Of a stretch of 64,000 nt of DNA, positions 11,355 through 24,094 are shown piece after piece. Made by a program: the position numbers and the translations under genes. Under the pieces are notes generated by a model, which was not told the DNA's origin, did not search any database, and worked only from the letters and a program-made list of their open reading frames with translations. The stretch's first letter is position 1, and every line of letters begins with the position of its first letter. The stretch comes from Monilinia fructicola (lineage: Eukaryota; Ascomycota; Leotiomycetes; Helotiales; Sclerotiniaceae). The stretch is from positions 1,375,001 to 1,439,000 of the forward strand of contig VICG01000008.1 in assembly GCA_008692225.1 (NCBI GenBank), written 5' to 3'.

Positions 11355-14257
11355 GGCTTCCGAAGGTATGGGACAGTTAGATTCGTTGTAGATGTGGTAG
11401 AGGTGTCTTTTCAGGTTTAGCTAAATTTAGATATGGGGCTAGGTTAATTTATACAATGCAAAATACGGGTATTGTTCTTAGTAATAGCATATCCTTGAAG
11501 CGAGCAGGGTTTCAAGCCCATGAAAATGCTGATTTCTGTTCCAGAGTACTTTGTTCGGCGGTCGCAGAGAAGGGAAGAACTACTATTCATAGATTGGAAA
11601 ATTGACAACAGAATCAAAACCCTCGACTAACAGTCTCATAATAATGTTCCATCCCACAGATATTCCGCATCAAATATTAAAACCCAAGAAATTTCCATAA
11701 AATAATGTATATTTTGAATTTAGCCATGGCTACTCCCCTCTTATTCCAAGTGCATAAGCCACTGGTGTCGCAAAACCCTCATTGCCAAAACCACCCTCCA
11801 CTTCAATCGCGCCGAGCAACGACCAACGTATGATTCTGCCTCGTCGTATCCCCTGCTAGTACAAGGTCAAAAACCTGATTCTGTCTCTTTACAGTGCGTT
11901 GAATACCTGATTGATATCCCTGAACATTTGGCGATCTTGGTGAATTAGATCAAATGGTTCAGAGCCAATGTCTTCTGCATCACTCGCAATCCCAAAGATA
12001 TCGCATGAGAGACTCCACGGCCAAGAACAGCATGCGAAAATAACACACGCACCGATGACAGTAGCTGCAGTATCTCTTTCCCAAGTAGTAGCAACATCTG
12101 GCCGCCCCATCCTTTGGGCCATCACTCAGAAGCAAGGAATCGGATCCCTAAAGAGCAAGCCACAGCCAATCCAAAGATTGACCCCGCAGAGGTAAGTTGG
12201 GCGACTGGGGTTCTTCGTGTTAAACAGGATTGCTACCCCTCATCTCTACCCAGCCGTTCCTGGCCATGACTGCCATCCATGCAAGTATCACCATATATCA
12301 TCAGGATTGACCATCTGATGATTATACTTATCTGCTCGCCGTTGACCTGGCACGCGAGAGTTAGCATCTTGCCATCTCATCGATCGTTTCTTCATAGCCA
12401 CTAGGGAGTTTCGCACTCCCCATTCCCCCAGCGTACGTGCGTCCCCACTGCATTCCAAACCGTTGAAATCCATGTTTCCCCTCGTGAAAACCAACGAGAA
12501 ATCAGAAAGAAAGGGGAAAAAAAAGAGTCACTCACGACATTCCTCCACCTCCCTCCTCCACCGCTTAAAATCATGCCAAACCTCCCACACCCTCCAAATA
12601 CCCTCCCCAACCTCGACCGTATCCTCGCCATAACCTTCTTCTCCTCCTCCTCCTTCTCCTCCTGACCCTTCTTCTCTCGCCGACTCTTCGCCGCCCGCGC
12701 TGCACAAATCATAACATCGCCTTTTCGAAGGAAAAAAATAAAAAAAATCAGCAAAAACCAGCAAAAATCTCCCTTCCGCACCCAGAACGCAGGAGCCACA
12801 AACCATAGAAGACGGAACCCCGGTCCCGCAAAGACATCCCCACACGATGCACGCTCGCGAACGGCCAGAAAAAAAAAAAACACAGACAGACAGACAAGCA
12901 CGCGCTGGAGCCGAAAGCCAGCAGAGCAGACAGCCCGCGAACCTCACCCGTCGTCGTCCTCGCACCTCTCTCTTGAACCACTGCAAGCTGTGGAAGGTGA
13001 CGGGATGCAGCAGATTGCAGATGACGGAGACGCCTCGCGGATTGCGCTCCCAGCTGTTAATCTCACACCCCGCTTGGTAGACAATGCGCGATACAAGCAA
13101 GCAACGAGCAGGCGTATCGTGATCGCGCGAATCAAGGCAACAAAAGATGAAAATGAAAATGAAGATAAAAGAATCTTCTCGGACCGATGAGCCCGGCAAG
13201 ACCAACGAGATGGCAAAGGCAGGGTACGGCGGGAACACCGCGTCGACGCCTTCTCCCAAAGGTAGGGTAGAGGTAGAGCGATGACGACAAAAGCGCAAGA
13301 CAACAGCCGACGTCCAACAAACCAAACCAAAACAGATCAGAACAGACCAGACCAGGATGAGAAACAAGATGAGAGAGAGAGAGAGAGAGAGAGAGAACCG
13401 CAAGCGATGAAGGGTAGAAAAGAGTAGAAAAGACAAGACCACAGACTCAAGCAAGCCGAAGGGTAAAAAAGCTAACATGCAACCCCGCACCCCCTCCGGC
13501 CCGGCCTCTTAAGTATTACATCGCGGAGCCTTGACCATTTTCACCGCCCCTCTCGACACGCCAGCCAACGCACGAAAGGGTTACTAGCACCACCACCACC
13601 ACAAGAACAATAACGATAACAACAAACAACAACAACAACAACAACAAGACTCGCCTTGGCCAAAATTACAATCGAACGCATGTATGGGCGTGTAAGGTCG
13701 TACAGCGCATGCTTCCCCTCCAATCCTTTTTACCCTGCCTTCCAACTTATGCACCTCCGCCGTGGCCGTGCAGAACGCACTTGGCAAAAGTTATCATGTC
13801 GCCATACCACTTATCTGGTTCGCCAATCACATGTACGGTACCAAACTGTCGGGTCAGGCTGAACCACTTTTTTTGATACCGAAGCTCAAGTCTTGAGTCC
13901 TGTTCCCTGATATTAACCGGAGAAAGATTTTGATAAAAAATTTATATTCAGAGTACTATTACATCGTTTGCATTGCGTTAGACATACCGACAATCAATCA
14001 TTACCCCCACTCGTGTTATCGTGCAGCAAAGCTTTGTTTGCAAAGAAATAGAAACCTCAGAAGCAAGCGCTATAGGCAAATGCCGAGGAAAAACAAAAGA
14101 CAACCGGGAAAACATTTACAGCATAAAATCAAGCAATCTGACTTTTAACGCCGCAGATATACCTTTGTATCATGCCCTCTACTCCCCATTCCATCCACCA
14201 TAGCCACATCCTGTGTTCCCAACCTGCCCCGTCCCATTCCAGTCCCCGCCCTATCCA
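11355..14257. other. Stretch without a supported gene between convergent genes
   Basis: This lies between the 3' ends of the reductase and kinase genes. A stop-poor part at about 12400-13500 gives overlapping open frames on the minus strand in all phases, which suggests composition bias. One minus segment near 12960-13110 and another near 12530-12690, joined through a possible intron starting with GTGAGT, look slightly protein-like, but I recognise no family. Microsatellites: GA repeat around 13372-13395 and CAA repeat around 13620-13650. Confidence 0.4.
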
Positions 14258-16563
14258 TCATCTCCCTAAATCAAATATCGAATCGAATGTAGTAATAATC
14301 ATCAAGATCATAATTGGTTCATAGCATAGTCCCAAAAGTGCCGTCAGTTGGGATGGCTTTTCTTGGAGACTGGCTTTCCCGTCATCATCCGTGTTCGGTT
14401 TGCGGTGTCGGAATGTAAATCCAACAAACAAGCTCTTGCTCATAGCATCTTCTCTATCGGCCATATTCTCCAAAGCGGTTTGCCTTGTCATGGACTTCCT
14501 TGTACTTAGCCATATCAGCTTCGTTGCTGAAATCATCAAAGTAGCCCGCGTCAGTTTCGGAATCCAATTCAGGGACGAACGGAGCACGCTGTGAACGGAG
14601 AGTGTTTCCAGTCAACTTCGGCAAAGTACTGATGTCCATATACTTCGGAAATATTGGAGAATCGCTTGATCTTGGATGTAATGCAGCTATTTCTGTCAGC
14701 AAAAATCTCTTGTCGCGTCCCAGAGTCAACATTACCTCGTAATGAAGTTCCAGGTGCGATTACTGATAAAGTAATTTGGATCTTCCCAAACTGGTCTCTT
14801 CAATACTTCTCTCCAATGCTTCAAATTCTTCCAGGTTTCATCGACGGTGGAACCGGCAAATGGAGGAAATCCCGTCAAAGACTCGAAATGCATACACCCC
14901 AAACTCCAATAATCAACCGAGTAGTCATCACTCATCACCTTTCAAAACTTCAGGAGCCATGTAATCAGGTGAACCGACAATAGATTTTGCGTAATTGACG
15001 TCCTTGTTTCTCAATGATCTGTAGCCTTCTCTACGTTCTGCAACCGTGCGCTCCTCAATAGGCTTACCGAATGGAACATATGTCTCTCCAACCTTCTCAA
15101 GCTTTACACGCATAGACTCAATCTTACCCGGAGCAAGGAAACCTGCCGCTAGTCCGAAATCTGTAAGCTTGACATGTCCTGTCGAATCAATTAAGAAGTT
15201 CTCGGGTTTGAGATCTCTGTGGATATAACCGAGTTGATGCAAGGCATCCACGCAGCAAAACATTTCAGCAATGTAAAATCGAGCATGCCTGTTAGCAAGG
15301 ACGCCGGTATTGTTCAAAAGGGTTCGGAAAATCTCCACCTGGGACATATTCCTAGAAACAGTCAATGATGTGCACACATGTCTAGGCCAAAAGAAAACTA
15401 AAAACTTACCATGGCTAGATATATACTCTTCTCATCCTGGAATGAGTAGAGTAATCTAACAAGCCAGTCACTCTTGGCATTCGTCAAGATATCACGTTCC
15501 GTGAGAACATGTCTAACCTCATCGAGCTTAAACAACAATTTCTTGCTCATGACTTTCAAAGCACAAACTTCTCTGGTATCCTTCTTTTGAGCGAGGAATA
15601 CCTGTCCGTAACCACCTTGTCCAACTTGTGTTAAAATTTGGAAATCACCCTGACGTAGACGAACTCGACGTTTGCGCAAATTGGCACGCTCTCTACCAGC
15701 ATATTTTGACCAAACGGGAATGTATGTTTCTTCCGGGGTTTCTGGAGGCGCGGGGTATTCTGCCTTGAAGTGATTGAGCCGATTTTGTCGTGAACCAACG
15801 TAACTCAAGAGATCATAATAGTAGTCGAGGAAGTCTGCTAAGGATTAGCGGTTTTCCTCTCACAAAGATGCGACCACTCACAAAGTTGGGTAACATTGGC
15901 CAGACGCTTGACATTAGGCTTGTGCAAAATCTCCAATTCCTCCGCTGTCAATCCCCGTTGAGTGTTGTATTTTCTCGTTGGTGGAGGTGGAATTTCTCGA
16001 GTTTGATAAAGCTCCTGGCGCGAGATAGCTGCTTGATTGAGTGAAGGGGAATCGCGAGAAATTGCTGCTTTGGTTGAGCGAAGGCGAATCTAGTTGTCTG
16101 GTGGTTGGAGGGTATTATTTTCTTTACCTTGTCTTCGCACAGGGCTTCCTGAAGGCATGGCTGATTTGTGATTGATACTCTCTTCTGTATTGCTGGCAGA
16201 ATTGGCAAAGTACTCTCTTCGACTGCTTTAGCATTCGCTCCCTTTCCTGGCGTCAGTGGTGTGCCAATTGGAACACGATCGAGTTTGGTTGGGCTGCCCA
16301 AATTGGCAGGTGTAAGCTTCATAGCAGTATCGAAAGCTGTAGGTAACTCATTTGCTCCGGGGGATTGCGATTCTTGCTTGGACTTCCTTGTGGTGTGGAG
16401 ACGGGATTGATGAAGTTGCTTCGATGACCGGAGTGCTGGGACGAGAACCGAAACCTTCATTTTGACTTGATCGAGTGAGCAGAGGTGGTGGTGGCACTGG
16501 TAAGATATTCTCATGTTTACCCGCTTGAACGGAGGGAAAGAGATTGGTTATGAAGCTCGACAT
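14258..16563 (-). CDS. dbf2: Dbf2/SidB-type NDR-family Ser/Thr kinase
   Basis: AGC-group kinase of the mitotic exit or septation initiation network, which controls cytokinesis and septum formation. The start [11 protein letters not shown] is at 16563. Kinase landmarks, reading down the minus strand: glycine loop GQGGYGQVF, catalytic lysine in [24 protein letters not shown], an activation-segment insert typical of NDR kinases, [16 protein letters not shown], then a C-terminal extension with [10 protein letters not shown] and hydrophobic motif FVGFTFRH. The N-terminal region of about 200 residues is low complexity. Several introns, for example within 15364-15411 and at about 14737. The frame is broken by single-base indels near 16395, at 15328-15331 (A-run), near 14930, at 14605-14607 and at 14483-14484. 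All are small, which fits sequencing error in a gene expected to be essential. The exact 3' end (14258) is the least certain part. Confidence 0.88.
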
Positions 16564-16589
16564 TGTTTATGCAGGCGACGTTGAAATTT

Positions 16590-16730
16590 AATAAGATGAA
16601 GGGGAGGAGGAAGAAGAAGAAGGGGAAGAAGGGGAAGAAGAAGGGGAAAGAGAAGGAGAAGGAGAAGAAGAAGAAGAAGAAGAAGAACAAGGAGAAGAAC
16701 AACAACAAGAAGAAGAAGCAACTCTGCGAA
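16590..16730. repeat. GA/AAG-rich microsatellite
   Basis: Interrupted AAG, GGGAAG and GAGAAG units run for about 140 bp. On the minus strand this is a CT-rich tract directly upstream of the kinase start at 16563, a common composition for fungal promoters and leaders. The lysine-rich open frame it creates on the plus strand is not considered a gene. Confidence 0.75.
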
Positions 16731-17604
16731 ATGGCAGAGTACTTCCAAAGATTATTACAAAACGAGAGGAGAAAAGGAACGAAGCAATTGTGCAAAAGTA
16801 AAGTTGTGAGGACAAGTGTGAGAATGTGAGAGATTGATAGATTGATATTTTGATGGGTTTGAGAGTTAGAGAGCGTCAGAAGTATGAGTGAGAGAGAGCA
16901 GCGGGGCTCGAATCAATTGAGGATGAAGTTTTGAATGTTCTGGAGTCCCACGGATTGCGAAATGCGAATTGCATGAGTTCGTTCGACTCTGTACTCCGCC
17001 CGTACTTAGTATGCTTGAGCAGGCACTTAGTAGTCTAGTAGTCTAGTAGTTTCAAGTAGTCAGATAGATGGTCGATCTTCTAAATAAACCTTGGATCGTA
17101 AAGTGCAGTGCAGTGCAGTGCAGTACGGAACGTTACCCTCGTTGCCCTCGTTACCCTCTTTCCCCTTCTTTGCAATGTGCATGAGGCAAGTCAAGGTAAC
17201 TCAGGTAAGTCAAGGGAAGTCGAGGGAAGTGGGGGTGTTGGTGGGTGTTGGTGGGTGTTGATGAGTGTTGACGAGTGTTGACGATTTATTCATGTTTATT
17301 GTGGAAATATCATTAAAGCTTACTGCAATCATTCAATCGTTGCGCGGAGCAACCAACCAGATTGAATTTGGGCAGCGATGACGTAAGCGATTGAGACTGT
17401 ACTGTATTGATTAATTAGTTAATTAATTGTCAAACAAAGCTTGGAAGGAAAAGGACTCGGAGTATTTATTCTTCTTCCAAGGTTATATCTACTATTGTAC
17501 CCGATGCCGTAAGTGTTTATTTACTTTTATTATTAGTACAGGTCAGTCAGGATTACGTAATCAATAATCAATAATCAATTAATTAATTAATAAAAATATA
17601 TGTA

Positions 17605-17890
<286 letters not shown>

Positions 17891-18455
17891 AATTAATTAA
17901 TTAAATCTAGTACATTTACCTAGGTACCTACCTTTTATTATTTCTTATTGCTACCTAGGTATTGTTTAACTTTCCTCACTATGTGGATATTTACTATACT
18001 TGAACATTGGCAACAATTCTATTCAGCCTTACAAGTTAGTGAGCTACCTAGCTACCTAGCTACCTAGCTACCTACCTACCTACCTACTCCTGCCTACTCC
18101 TACCTAGTAAGATTACCTACTAGTTTGTATATTACAATATTACGAAATTGGGCTCGCCCGATACGAAGAAACCAAAACAACCTTGGATCTTGGATCTTGG
18201 AACTCAAAAAGTATCACAGCCTCACTTTCGATTCTTCCCCAACCTTATCTCTTTTAACCTTTTCCAATCGTCTTCACAATTCCAACCTTGTCTGTGTATC
18301 TCTCTCTAACTTTGATCTTGTTATCAATATATTGGTTATCGTCATTCGAATCCTCTCAAACACACGACTAACTGATTAATCTACTTGCTACAAGGAGAGA
18401 AGATCTGCCTCGTGACTTGTGAATCCCCATATTTCCCTCGACATAGCTCTTCACT

Positions 18456-19510
18456 ATGCTCAACAATCTCAACCTCAGTCTCAATCTCAACCCCTTCTCA
18501 TCTCCTCCCCCCGCTACTGAAATCATCGACCTCCTCATCTATCCATAAAGTCCTGCCGCGGCATCTCTCTCCAATCGTCCCTCCTGACCACTCACGGCCT
18601 CGATCTTGATCGACGATGGATGTTTGTTTCCGGCGATGATCACAGATTTCTTACCATTCGAGACAACTCCACCATGACCTTGATTGAGACCGCGTTTGCC
18701 ACGTGCCCGTCTCCCGCCGCATCGGGCAGCGAGGATATCGAACACCTGGTCATCAGCATCAAGAACACGGACCAAAAGGTCATGGTGCCCGCCCGCCCGA
18801 CGGAACAATGGTTGAAGGATAACACCACCTTGGAACCAGTCGAGATTTGGGATTACGAGACAGACGGTTATGTATACAAGGATGAGATCAATGCCATGTT
18901 CTGTGAGTTCTTCAATCGGGATGTGAAATTGGTATACAAGGGGCCGACGCCGCGGATGATGAGGGGGTAACGCGGCACCGGCCGTATTAGGACGAGAGGA
19001 GAGCACGAATTTCCCGGATGTCATGTCGGTCTGATCGCAAATGAAGCTTCCCTGCGAGAGTTGAATCAAAGACTAGCGAAGAAAGGAGCGGATGAGATCA
19101 CGGTCGAGCGGTTTCGGCCCAACATCATCGTGAGGGGGAAAGATGAGGAAAACGACGAAGATACTGCACCGGGTGCATGGTCAGAGGATAGCTGGAAGAG
19201 GGTAAGGATAGTAAACAAGCCGAATTCTGGATTTCTATCCACGGCACTGGGTTCAAATGCAGTGGACATCGATGTCCAGGCCCGCTGTGCAAGATGCCAA
19301 GTACCAAATGTAAACCCTGAGACCGCGGAAAAGAATCAACATGAGCCTTGGGATACGTTGGTGAGCTACAGACGTATAGATGAAGGTATCAAGTGGAAAC
19401 CGTGTTTTGGCATGTTGAGCGTGCCTAGGGCCGACGGTCATATTGCGGTAGGCATGAGATTTGAGGTTCTGGAAACCACAGAGAACCACAAATATATGAA
19501 GGGATTCTAG
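18456..19510 (+). CDS. MOSC-domain protein (mARC/YcbX-like)
   Basis: The first half matches the MOSC N-terminal beta-barrel: LLIYP, then after a one-base break SCRGISLQSS, GLDLDRRWMFV and FLTIRD. The second half carries the MOSC core with RCARCQVPNVNP, where the second cysteine is the expected molybdenum ligand, and a C-terminal GMRFEVLE. Such proteins bind molybdenum cofactor and reduce N-hydroxylated compounds, or act like the C-terminal part of cofactor sulfurase; which applies here I cannot tell. No N-terminal membrane anchor is obvious from ATG 18456. Three single-base losses break the frame: a CC at 18543-18544, the G-run at 18963-18967, and near 19031. With these ignored the protein is about 350 residues, a normal length. 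It is convergent with HIS7. Confidence 0.8.
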
Positions 19511-19953
19511 TGTTTCTCTGGTGATAGAAAATTCAGATACATTTACTTGTTCGTTGTCAGATGAGTCAACTTCACTTCACGTGGCATCGTAATCATATCT
19601 GGCCCTGACTCCCAAATCCATCATCAAAATCGAAGTTCTCAATTGTTTACTAGCATTTCCTCTCCTCCGATCACCTCCAAATCCTTCGAAAGAATTCCAT
19701 GAATATCTTCGTACTGACATTGATTACCCCGTGTGGGTGTTCTCATTTGTGTGTGCAATAACAAGGCCACTACAAATAAACCTGGTTGTGTACTGAAAGG
19801 CTTGAAATTTTGATCACAATTAATGCCCAATAGGGTTCAAAACAAGGGACAGTGCTTTTATCGGCCAGTTTTTCCATCAGAGTTAGACTAACTGCACGCG
19901 CCTGAAGACATTGGTGGGTATATTAGGAAGATTCTTGAATCATATTATTTTGT
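19511..19953. other. Short convergent intergenic region
   Basis: The 3' ends of the MOSC gene and HIS7 face each other here. No open frame with recognisable content is present. The stretch should hold both polyadenylation regions. Confidence 0.5.
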
Positions 19954-21669
19954 CTAGAGATCGTTCTCATATTGTCGAACCATCAAACCTTTTGCGGCGA
20001 GAGAGTCCTTGACTTGCTTAACCGTGTACTCCCCTCTATGGAACATTCCAGCCCCAAGAGCAGCATCTGTAGAAGTCTTCGAGAAAACTTCTTCAAAATG
20101 TCCTGGATTTCCAGCTCCACTGGAAGCGATGACTGGTATGCTAATCGCATTTTTTCACCTGCTCAATAAGTTCCAAATCAAAACCACTGTTTGTTCCATC
20201 CTTGTCTATGCAGTTTAGAAGAATCTCGCCTGTTCCCATGGCCTCGACTGCAGTCACGAGTTCAACCACATCCATATCTCGTGTTTCTCGGCCTCCCTTA
20301 ATAGTACACGCATACCAGCAATACTCCTCACCATTCGGTCCTGGATATTTTGTTCGTAATGTATTGTGTGTTGTTTCTTCGGGTTTCGATACGTATACTC
20401 TCTTTGGATCGACACTAACAACCACTGCCTGGTTACCATAAGCACCGGATATTTGCTCTATCGCCGTAGCCCCAGATAACTTCTTTCCTCTTGAATAATA
20501 CTCCTCTGCAGCCGTTACCGCATCTGATCCAATCGATACCTTATCTGCTCCACTCTTGAAATACATTTTTGCGATTTCTAAAGCTGAGACCTTTGTCCCA
20601 TCGGTGTCCACGGTGTCTCGAATACCACCTCCGATTGTCAATGGAACAAAAACAGTTTTCGACGTCTGTCGTAAAATCTCCAGCATTGGTACATCTGCTA
20701 GCGGGCAATCTCTAAAACTTGTGATGTTCAGAAACGTAACCTCGTCTGCGCCTTGTTCATAGTATTTTTTGGCCATTTCAACTGGCTTTCCTAGATTTCG
20801 TACATTACCCCGTCGGTTTTCTCTCGTACATCGTACTGATCACCCTTTGTCACCACTAAATCTCCTTGGTCATTTGTTCGCACATCCAAACATGCGATGA
20901 CTCTTCGGGTCAAGCCCTCCTTGGCAGCAACCAACCCTTCGACCGCACTATTATTATTGTCTCCGTCCAAGAAAGCCTTGATAACTCTCAGTCCAGCAAC
21001 GCCACTCTTCTCGGGGTGAAATTGTGTCGCTAAGATGTTCCCCTTTGCAATTGCTCCAACAAAACTCTTCGTCTCCATAACGAGCAGTTGCGACAGTCCA
21101 GCCTTGGCTTTCCAATTCCCCTTGCCTATATGGAACTTTGTATGAATGGACATAATAATATTTCGAGCTCGGCCTTAGTCCAAAAACCTGTTTGTCAGAT
21201 GTATTCGCACTGTTCCATCCAATGTGTGGGACTGCTTTTGAGCTATCATCAAATCGATCGAGAGTTCCCTTGATGATTCCGAGTCCTGAGACTGCCGGGT
21301 TTTCCGCGGAGCCTTCAAAGAGCGCTTGTAACCCAACGCAGATTCCCATGAAAGGTTTACCTGAATCAATGTGTTTTCGTATCGCAGGAAGGAAGCCTGC
21401 CGAGGAGATTTGAGTCATGCAGTGACCAAAATGACCGACACCAGGAAGAATGAGTTTCTGCAGCGAAATTGATTAGGAAATTCCGCAGATGTGTAACAAA
21501 AAATTCACCCGCAAATAGAAATTCTTAAATCTATGAAAAGACTTACATCCGCTTTTGGCACATCTTCTGGGGATCGTATCCATTCAATGGTGTAGCCAAC
21601 CTTCTCGATGGCATTGACCAAACTCCGCACATTCCCCGCGACATAATCCAGGAGATAGACTTTCGACAT
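19954..21669 (-). CDS. HIS7: Imidazole glycerol phosphate synthase HIS7 (HisH-HisF fusion)
   Basis: A bifunctional enzyme of histidine synthesis. The N-terminal glutaminase supplies ammonia and the C-terminal cyclase makes imidazole glycerol phosphate plus AICAR. The start [13 protein letters not shown] is at 21669; an intron of 89 nt lies at 21458-21546. Glutaminase: oxyanion region LPGVGHFG, nucleophile cysteine in [13 protein letters not shown], and His/Glu of the triad in FHPEKSG. Cyclase: RVIACLDV and VVSVDPKR carry the two catalytic aspartates, and GGGIRD is a phosphate-binding loop. It ends VRQYENDL at 19954. About 540 residues, as in other fungi. Three frame breaks, all in homopolymers: A-run 21061-21064 (one extra), C-run 20808-20811 (one short), T-run 20150-20155 (one extra). 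In an enzyme needed for histidine prototrophy these are best read as sequencing errors. Confidence 0.95.
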
Positions 21670-24094
21670 GATGAGATTGGTGTATGAGGCTCAACTGATC
21701 CCCACGAAAGTTAACAAAAGCGATAATGAAGCTGGTAGGGTGAGTCATGTACAAATTCTATAAAATTGAAGTTGAAAGAGCCCCGCATAGAAATTATTCT
21801 GCCACATCTTTCGCCGCCCTCAGGATGCGGGCTGAGGCGGGCCGCATCGGAGCTTAAAATGCGCCCCATTATTATCCGATTGCAGGCAAACAAACCTAGC
21901 ACCTTCACTTCTTCAGAGATGCACATTGTGATATTCTATCTCGACATGATTAGTATGGGTAATGATATATCTTGTGTGGGCAGCGATGTACCGTTTTCAT
22001 GAATCAATTAATTCAAATCCTCCAGAACCGCCCCTAAACCTACCTAGTCTCCAGCCATATTCACAAATTCTCAGGCATCCTCGTCATTTTGGATCCTCTC
22101 CCAAATAGCAGATTCCATCCTCCTTGAGCATCGTCCCCTACAAAGCTGAAAAATAAAAAGTAAATATACTTGCACGACTATTTCACCATCTCACTTGCCG
22201 AGCGACGATGCCAGAGCCTGGAAACACGAACAGCCAACCAAATGGTACATTTCTCGCCAGCCAGAGTTTGTTCCAACTTGGCTGTCCCAAATCTGGTTAG
22301 TCGGTGGCAATGCCGTCGCATCAGATAAACCATCGCACTCATCCCAACTTCTAGATTGCTCGTCTTGCTTCATGTCGGCTGTGGATTGCCCGAAACACGA
22401 GTCTGACAGGAGGCGAACCCCCGTAGCCGAGATGGGGTGAATTGCCGATTTCCAGACGAGCAAGGTTCTTGAACCTACCTAGGTAGGCCCAGAAGCGAAG
22501 CCACTCGTTTCCGAGCCAATGTGAAGTAGTCGTCTGTGAAAGGGTAATAAGTCCATTAGATGATCCCATTTGGTATTTTTCCTCGTGTGAACCTGGACGC
22601 CATGTTCATTCGTCTATGTCGCGATCTCGTCGAGTACTTTTGGAGAGGATGGGCAAACCACCAAATCATGCATAGTCGCCCATGACCCAAGCACGTTTTG
22701 TGCCCAGTACTTTATTATGATTTCGCTTTTCTTAGATAGTACGTTCGATGCTCTTTATTTTTCTAGTGGCAATCGGGAAATGCTTCACGACAGATTTCGT
22801 TCGATAGAGGAATCAAAGTCCAAGTATATGACTGCAATGGAGATGGAGTGAGGCTTGGAGATGGAGGTGTAGCAATTGGCTGTTGGGGGGGGGGATTCCG
22901 GGACTAGCTTTAAGTTTGGCTTGTAAAGAGCGGGAAAGACTGTACGGTTATAGTAGCAAGCATGTTTATAGTAACCAATTGCCAGATCAGAATATATTTT
23001 CTTCATTGTCTACCTTGATTGGAAATATAAGCGCAGTCATCCTGTGTTGATATGACATTGTACTTGCATATGCGGTGTGCAGTGGAATATCGAGAGATCA
23101 TTCATTCGATGCCTGACCACGATATATGTTCAACCTTAGGTAATCTTTCATGTTCCATTCGAAGTCAGCGCAGTATATTTATTAATATACAAAACGTAAC
23201 GCTCTGAAATTGAATCTTAGATCACCCGATATAAGCAGTAAGCTTTTCCTTAAAGACTTGTTAAGTCTTGCCCAAGACCGCGCTACTACTACAATTTATC
23301 ACGAGCATGCCTGAGATTTCGAGTGAGCAGATGCGCTAGATATACGGGCCGGCATCCTGGGAATGTGGCCATAATACGAAATAAAGGTTGAGAGCACGAC
23401 GGCGGAGAAGTGCATGCAGACCAGTCGATATGGGTATGGCCCTTCCACGGCTTCATAAGAGGAGTCGCGGGAAGAAGAGCAACAAGCAGTGATGGACATC
23501 CACAATGTCCAAACATCGAACTGCAGCAAGAACCAAAACAAATCATCCACCTCTTCATCTCTCTGCGAGGCCTCCAATCCGCGAAAAGGATTTATAGACC
23601 CCCTCCTCACCACAAAACCACATTGACAAACCCATTATCTCTAGATTTCCACGCGTGATTCACACGGACAGCAGTGCAGAAACCGGAGGAAAATAAAGGG
23701 CAGTAGACATCGTAACTTGAGATTGTGAAACGAGCCTTGCTTGCTGGCAGGGAATATATTTTGCATTGAGAGAGTGATCTTGACGCCTTTACTTGAGGTT
23801 TGACCAGCTTCGGACTTCGTACGCAATCACAAATCAATAAGAGGTAAATCTACATCTTCAACTGAAATTTGATACCATTTAGTCTAGACTGTAACTCGAA
23901 AAGAGGATCACTAAAGATCGACCCCGGAGGGGAAGGGGAAAAATTAAAAACAAAGCTACAAGAAGGTTGGCCACTTGAAATTCGACCCAAATCTCTTTTT
24001 CCCTGGAATCAAGACGATATATCCCCTAGCGCCAGCTCGTATTTTACAACAGGTCATTACACCGAGTCAACTCCATCCTCAAGAATGGATAGGC
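21670..24094. other. Intergenic region with no supported gene
   Basis: This spans the HIS7 5' side to the GH16 3' end. I see only short frames without recognisable sequence. A TACCTAGGTA palindrome occurs at 22476-22485, and a G-run near 22887-22895. The HIS7 promoter must lie in the first few hundred bases. Confidence 0.5.

Noticed and set aside
12528..13490. 320-codon minus-strand open frame as a single-exon gene
   Set aside because: All minus-strand phases are open here, the product is low complexity (Ser/Leu, Phe/Ile and Gly/Glu runs) and it tracks microsatellites. I keep only the weaker possibility of short exons within it.
16563..16829. Lys/Glu-rich plus-strand open frame
   Set aside because: It is the translation of the GA/AAG microsatellite upstream of the kinase.
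19954..21669. HIS7 as a pseudogene
   Set aside because: Each break is one base in a homopolymer and the protein is otherwise fully conserved, including all catalytic residues; sequencing error is simpler.
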